A stretch of DNA of 10,209 nt from Phoronis ovalis. Taxonomy: Eukaryota > Phoronida > Phoronidae. Positions 6,569-10,209 of this stretch are shown in pieces. The notes beneath the pieces were generated by a model. It saw only the letters and a program-made list of their open reading frames with translations, searched no databases and was not told where the DNA came from. The position numbers were made by a program, and so were the translations under genes. Position 1 is the first letter of the stretch. Each line of letters begins with the position of its first letter. The stretch lies in contig JAOXYB010034651.1 of assembly GCA_028565635.1 (NCBI GenBank), positions 2,328 to 12,536 of the forward strand, given 5' to 3'.

Positions 6569-7924
6569 GTAATCTTTACTCAGCTACTTGTAGGAGGTTC
6601 AGTTTAGAGGTAGTAGAAAGATTCTTTTAGATAGTGTCTACATGTATGTCATTAGCATAAACCTTTATACAATATCTGGCAGCTGAAATGTGGTAAAAAT
6701 GCTGAGTCGTATCTTTAAAGACGCAATCATTTTTTTTCCGTGCGCTAACGGCTTTTCTACTTTAAATTGTACGGTGTTGGGTGAAGGCAATTTTTAGAAC
6801 GCCCCGCCACCCATAATATGTTTAGTGCCTATTACATGCTATTGTATGTAGATTAATATGTAAATACATTTATTAGAAACTGACCACCCATATTTCTTTT
6901 ATCAAAGTGCCATCCTCCCCTCCCGTATATCTAAAAGCGGAACAGCCCTAATTTTGGGAACTCTTTCATTCAACAGATTTCATACTTGTTTTAATAAGGT
7001 TTAAGAGCTGATAAAAAATGTTTGATAGATTATTTTTGTTCACTTGGTTGAGCCACCAGTAGTCAGCCATGACATTCCTGCTTGTTTTGTGAAGAATCCT
7101 TCAAGTGCAGAAAACTGTAACATGGTTATCAAACACAAATTTTAGTCCAAAACTGAATCATACTTATTATTAATATTAAGCCATGAGAGCTTTCGGTCTT
7201 GTCACAAGACCTTCATCAGTCCTACTAACTGTGGAGCGAAGAGGTCACATGATGTTCTGACCTCAAAAGACTGTCGTAAATGGGTGGTAGATTGTAGCCC
7301 ATGTCTCGGTTGATGGCTGGTTTTCAAGTTCTGATGTGAATGGCTGTTTTGATTCTTCTAGCCATGAGGGTCTGCTCTTGGTCTAGAACATGTTTGAGGT
7401 CAGAACATCATGTGACCTCTTCCCGCCACAGTTAGTAGGACTGATGAAGGTCTTGTGATAAGACCTAAAGCTCTCATGGCTTAATAAGTATGATTCAGTT
7501 TTGGACTAAAATTTGTGTTTGATATCTTTTTACTGAATCAAAATAAGATCGAATGAACATTTATGCTGATGTAACATGGTTCATTAAAAAAATAGTGCAT
7601 ATTTTGGAGTCGTGATAAGTGGCGCCACCATGTGCATACATCTAGACTATTCTTGTGACAATTACTGTGTGCATTCTAGCTTATGATACCATTCATGACT
7701 GAATATTGTGATTATACTAAAGAAACCACTGATGCCATAGATCTTAACTCATCAAAATGCTTAAAATTATTTTATGTACACTTTAAACTTGTTGTGTTTC
7801 CTGAAAACCTTGTGCCACGTTGTATAGATGGTAAAACAGCAGAAGTACCAGCTGTGTGTTACAACTTTAAGCGAAGTTCCTGGTGATGACTCTCGAAATA
7901 ATGTGAAACTCATTTTTCTTTCAG
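6569..7924 (+). other. Intron 8, the longest, carrying a 394-bp foldback element
   Basis: 1356 bp. The stretch at 6700-6960 has a few C-rich patches (GAACGCCCCGCCACCC, CCATCCTCCCCTCCCG) but no recognisable element. The foldback element is at 7129-7522. The open stretch at 7683-7886 shows no similarity to anything I know and is not phased with the exons. Confidence 0.85.
7129..7522. mobile_element. 394-bp foldback/MITE with ~135-bp inverted-repeat arms and TA flanks
   Basis: The left arm (7129 to about 7267) and right arm (about 7393 to 7522) are inverted copies of each other beginning TCAAACACAAATTTTAGTCC, with few mismatches. The left arm has nine extra bases (TTAATATTA) near 7170. The arms also hold AAGCCATGAGAGCTTT, GGTCTTGTCACAAGACC (itself palindromic) and GAGGTCACATGATGTTCTGA. 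The central loop is about 125 bp and has no coding capacity. TA at 7127-7128 and 7523-7524 flanks the ends, the footprint expected of Tc1/mariner-type transposition, although a two-base duplication is weak evidence. Transcribed as part of the intron, it would fold into a long hairpin. Confidence 0.85.
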
Positions 7925-8035
7925 TTTCAGCGTTTTACTTTGAATGTCCGGAAAAGCACATCTGTATGAATGCGTCAATATGGACCAAATCCAAATTTAT
8001 GGGAATGTCGATAGGTTTGGTAATGGTGGGAAAAT
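7925..8035 (+). CDS. OSBPL11: ORP10/11-like exon 9: ORD strand region with [12 protein letters not shown]
   Basis: The acceptor is CATTTTTCTTTCAG and the donor GGAAAAT|GTAAGT; phase 1 in, phase 1 out. It encodes residues 352-389: [20 protein letters not shown] then [17 protein letters not shown]. Sequence VSAFY completes the signature EQVSHHPPVSAFY begun in the previous exon. A second AG at 7929-7930 lies six bases inside the exon (CAGTTTCAG). If used, it would delete Val-Ser in frame; conservation of (V/I)S at this point favours the upstream AG. Confidence 0.96.
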
Positions 8036-8536
8036 GTAAGTTATTTAAAAGATTTATACTTTTTACCTGCTATCTTTAAAGAATCATCACGCCACATTGA
8101 AGATATTCTACCTGCTATTTCTGGATGAATTATCACCCGCTATTCAAGGAACAAGACTTCCTAAGCAATAACATATGTACTAGATAAGGTGGTGTTATTT
8201 CTGTGCTTTTTGCAATTCTTCGGCAAATATATGGACTGTACTGCAGTTGAATTATATTATTTTTATGGAAACAGATGTTAGGAGTAAAAGTGTGGTACAA
8301 CTCGGGTTTCTCCATAAATTTTTCACCAATTTTTTATAAATTAGCTATTATAAGAATTGTGTGTAATCTGCTGACTGCCCTGCCACCTAGTGAAGAAGTC
8401 CACATTCGTTGACTGAAATACTAGATGATAATTATTATAAGTTATGGCTCTTAACAGCTGTTAAATCATTATGAAACTATATTAGTACTAATAAGTAGAT
8501 AAAAAATATATTAATGTTTTTGTTGTATATTTTCAG
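8036..8536 (+). other. Intron 9, nothing recognisable
   Basis: 501 bp of AT-rich intron. ACCTGCTAT recurs near 8066 and 8109, and CCCGCTAT near 8137, too short to call a repeat family. No coding signal on either strand. Confidence 0.8.
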
Positions 8537-8697
8537 TATCACTGCATTTATTAAATCACGGAGAAGAGTACACATTCTCATTACCCAGTGTATACGCGAG
8601 GTCTATATTAACATATCCGTGGGTGGAGCTAGGAGATAAGATAAACATACAATGTCCAAAAACAGGATATTCAGCGTCCGTTACCTTTCACACCAAG
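8537..8697 (+). CDS. OSBPL11: ORP10/11-like exon 10: [16 protein letters not shown] and KTGYSA
   Basis: The acceptor is GTTGTATATTTTCAG and the donor CACCAAG|GTACGT; phase 1 in, phase 0 out. It encodes residues 389-442, [20 protein letters not shown], then [20 protein letters not shown], then [14 protein letters not shown]. These are the successive beta-strands of the ORD half-barrel, in the same order as ORP9-ORP11. Compared with the vertebrate proteins, the usual GG after PWVEL is GD and the Ala after Cys is Pro; neither is a known ligand contact. Confidence 0.97.
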
Positions 8698-9000
8698 GTA
8701 CGTATTATATATCACCACTCATATCTATAGCCACTGGATACCAGGTCGCTAAAATCATAACAACTTTACCTGTTAATGTTCATAGCGCTCTTTGATGTCA
8801 TATAAAGGTCAGTAAGATCTCTGTGTAGTATTTAATAATAACCCTATTAATTTATATGTACTCTATATTAAAGAAAATATATTCATATCTGATGGCTAGA
8901 CTCGGTTCTAAGTTTAGCTAAAGCAATGGTATATTGTTCGCGCAGCTGGTAATTTAAATTGTGCAGTAGTTGCAAATATTTGATACGATTATTTTTTCAG
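8698..9000 (+). other. Intron 10, nothing recognisable
   Basis: 303 bp of AT-rich intron ending in a strong pyrimidine tract and CAG at 8998-9000. No other feature seen. Confidence 0.85.
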
Positions 9001-9120
9001 CCGTTTTATGGCGGAAAACTTCACAGATTAACAGCAGAGGTTAAGAGTGGTTTGACCGGTGACATTATCTGTCGAGTGAATGGTGAATGGAATGGTCTTT
9101 TAGAATTTACGTATTCAAAT
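9001..9120 (+). CDS. OSBPL11: ORP10/11-like exon 11: PFYGGKLHR and GEWNG
   Basis: The acceptor is GATTATTTTTTCAG and the donor TCAAAT|GTAATG, phase 0 at both ends. It encodes residues 443-482, PFYGGKLHRLTAEVKSGLTG then DIICRVNGEWNGLLEFTYSN. PFYGGK-HR-TAEV and GEWNG-LEFTY-N are strongly conserved in ORP10/11 and lie on the ORD barrel. The donor lacks the usual G at -1 and +5. If the intron were retained, translation would stop within about ten codons, at the TAG near 9148. Confidence 0.96.
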
Positions 9121-9803
9121 GTAATGTTTTTTTTAAGTATTTCTACATAGTATACAAATTTAAAAGTATGCTTTACTAATTATTTTTACGTATTATATAC
9201 TGTCTGTGTATTTTTAGATGGAACTCCACCTCTGCATGTAATTGATGTCTGTCACTCAGTCAGTCAGTCTGTCATTCATTCACCCATTTTCTAAGTATGC
9301 GTAAACAGGAAGTTGATGGTGCCATCATGTGGTCATAGTAATTTTGAAAAAAGAATCTGTTCTAGTTTTGTAAACTGCCATTAGAAATATTATGTGTGAT
9401 TCAAATGAACGAATTCATAATAAAATTCATCTCTGTCCTATTGTTGTCGGGTTCACACCATCTCTAAGGATCCCATATTTCTTTGTACTTGACAGTATTT
9501 AAGAGCTGGTGCTAGAATACATTAGGTAATTGTATCTCACATATTGTGAAATACATTTTGGTACATTTTGTAATTTTGTTAAGCAACATTTGTTATAGAT
9601 GCGCTGTTGTCTTAATATAAAAATGAACTCATTGCCACCTCTATCTGTCAAGTTGAGATAATTCTTGCAATATGCATTATATAATTCGCAGAATCTCTTA
9701 CTGTGTACTTTTAAAACTTGTTTCTGCTAACGTATTTTACAAGTGATATTATTAATTATTTGTATGCATTCACGTCTTTCATAATATTCATTTGTTATTA
9801 CAG
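9121..9803 (+). other. Intron 11, with a short CAGT/CTGT/CATT microsatellite
   Basis: 683 bp. At about 9246-9284 there is a short tract of CAGT, CTGT and CATT tetranucleotides. The rest is AT-rich with no gene or element recognised. Confidence 0.85.
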
Positions 9804-9965
9804 GGTGATCAGAAAACAATCGATATTAATAACTTACATATCATGAAGAAAAAAATTCGTCCATTACCGCTGCAGGGCGATTTTGAATCCAGGAAACTAT
9901 GGCAACACGTTACGAATGCCTTAAAAATGGGTGACATCAACACGGCAACAGAACACAAAAAATTT
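9804..9965 (+). CDS. OSBPL11: ORP10/11-like exon 12: KKKIRPL, ESRKLWQHVT and start of the C-terminal helix
   Basis: The acceptor is TTTGTTATTACAG and the donor AAATTT|GTGAGT, phase 0 at both ends. It encodes residues 483-536: GDQKTIDINNLHIMKKKIRP, LPLQGDFESRKLWQHVTNAL, then KMGDINTATEHKKF. It matches the ORD end, where ESR-LW--VT is followed by the ATEHK helix. Lys534 in TEHK is in the place of Osh4 Lys336. Its two partners (Osh4 Glu340 and Arg344, in LEERQR of ORPs) should be encoded by the following exon, which I do not find before the window ends. Confidence 0.95.
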
Positions 9966-10209
9966 GTGAGTTTACTGCAGTTTTTTGATTTTCTAATTAG
10001 TTGCATATCCTGCTGTACCTATTCTTTGAACCAGATTCCATTAAAAAGCATAATACAATTTAATAACCTCAAAATATTTTCTTCCCCATCCTCTCTCCCC
10101 AAATTTTAACTGATGAATGAATTAAACTTTTACCCTATGAACATTAGGGACAACGTTAGTCGTGACTTACTTAAACTACCTGCTCCACGAGATGACATTC
10201 AAGAAATCA
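9966..10209 (+). other. Start of intron 12 or unresolved 3' sequence
   Basis: After the donor at 9966 the ORP frame runs on without homology (VSLLQFFDF...) to a stop at 10107-10109, as expected of an intron. TACCCTATGAACATTAG at 10131-10147 could be an acceptor. The sequence after it encodes nothing like the expected LEERQR helix in any frame, and phase 0 hits TAG after three codons. The final ORP exon is therefore probably beyond the window. Confidence 0.6.

Larger units (their letters stand above)
1653..9965 (+). other. OSBPL11: Gene model: ORP10/ORP11-type oxysterol-binding-protein-related protein, 12 exons, partial at both ends
   Basis: The exons join as 1653-1834, 2015-2123, 2380-2567, 3232-3344, 4059-4192, 4900-4985, 5557-5638, 6409-6568, 7925-8035, 8537-8697, 9001-9120 and 9804-9965. 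Every junction is GT-AG, phases match throughout, and the sum is 1608 nt (536 codons) without a stop. The protein has the ORP signature EQVSHHPP and a complete run of ORD motifs. The linker helix plus PSGATVEWLEP is specific to the ORP10/ORP11 branch. Proteins of this branch carry a PH domain and an ORD, lack an evident FFAT motif, and exchange PI4P for another lipid such as phosphatidylserine at Golgi, endosome and ER contacts; in mammals they act as dimers with ORP9. No FFAT motif is visible here either. The PH domain and the extreme C-terminus are outside the window. The symbol names the family; an invertebrate gene may be co-orthologous to OSBPL10 and OSBPL11. Confidence 0.93.

Noticed and set aside
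7683-7886. 67-codon open frame on the + strand before exon 9
   Set aside because: Intronic, without homology or splice phase linking it to the gene; a second frame at 7828-8079 is real only from 7925, where exon 9 begins.
10148-10209. Last ORP exon after the AG at 10147
   Set aside because: None of the three frames resembles the expected C-terminal helix, and the phase 0 frame has a stop after three codons.

Overview
The window looks like nuclear DNA from an invertebrate animal. One gene on the + strand is broken into twelve short coding exons by AT-rich GT-AG introns of about 180-1360 bases, with simple repeats and small inverted-repeat elements between them. There is no operon layout, and no long ORF stands on its own. 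The frequent TACATGTA words and a GGGGCCAGTTG-type inverted-repeat element would suit a marine invertebrate such as a mollusc, brachiopod or other bilaterian, but the species cannot be fixed from this sequence.

The gene encodes an oxysterol-binding-protein-related protein (ORP) of the ORP10/ORP11 subfamily. Spliced by hand, the twelve exons (1653-9965) join in perfect phase into 536 codons without a stop. In order they encode a Ser/Arg-rich linker, a helical segment (DPLREVKEFVSEVEEHQEHL), the SLDKDMLLLKATSQAT helix ending at PSGATVEWLEP, an Arg/Gly- and Ser-rich linker, an acidic stretch, and then almost the whole lipid-transfer domain (ORD), including KKPYNPIIGE, the family signature EQVSHHPP, WTKSKF, PWVELG, KTGYSA, PFYGGK and GEWNG. 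The N-terminal PH domain expected for this subfamily is not in the window and is presumably encoded upstream. The last ORD helix and C-terminus lie beyond the 3' end.

Layout: 1-540 is a six-copy compound minisatellite. Bases 541-1652 are non-coding (upstream intron or flank) and hold a weak CRE-like plus TATA-like pair. Bases 1653-9965 are the twelve exons and eleven introns. The intron at 3345-4058 carries a roughly 197-bp inverted-repeat element, and the intron at 6569-7924 carries a 394-bp foldback/MITE flanked by TA. Bases 9966-10209 are the start of the next intron or unresolved sequence.

The most unusual feature is at 4172-4584. The 3' end of one ORD exon, together with its 5' splice site, has been amplified into a nine-copy 46-bp tandem array. 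A functional exon/intron boundary is therefore followed by eight further copies of the same coding end and GTAAG donor. Two other splicing oddities are a tandem 3' splice site 6 nt apart just after the EQVSHHPP signature, and a CA repeat close upstream of the exon that encodes it.
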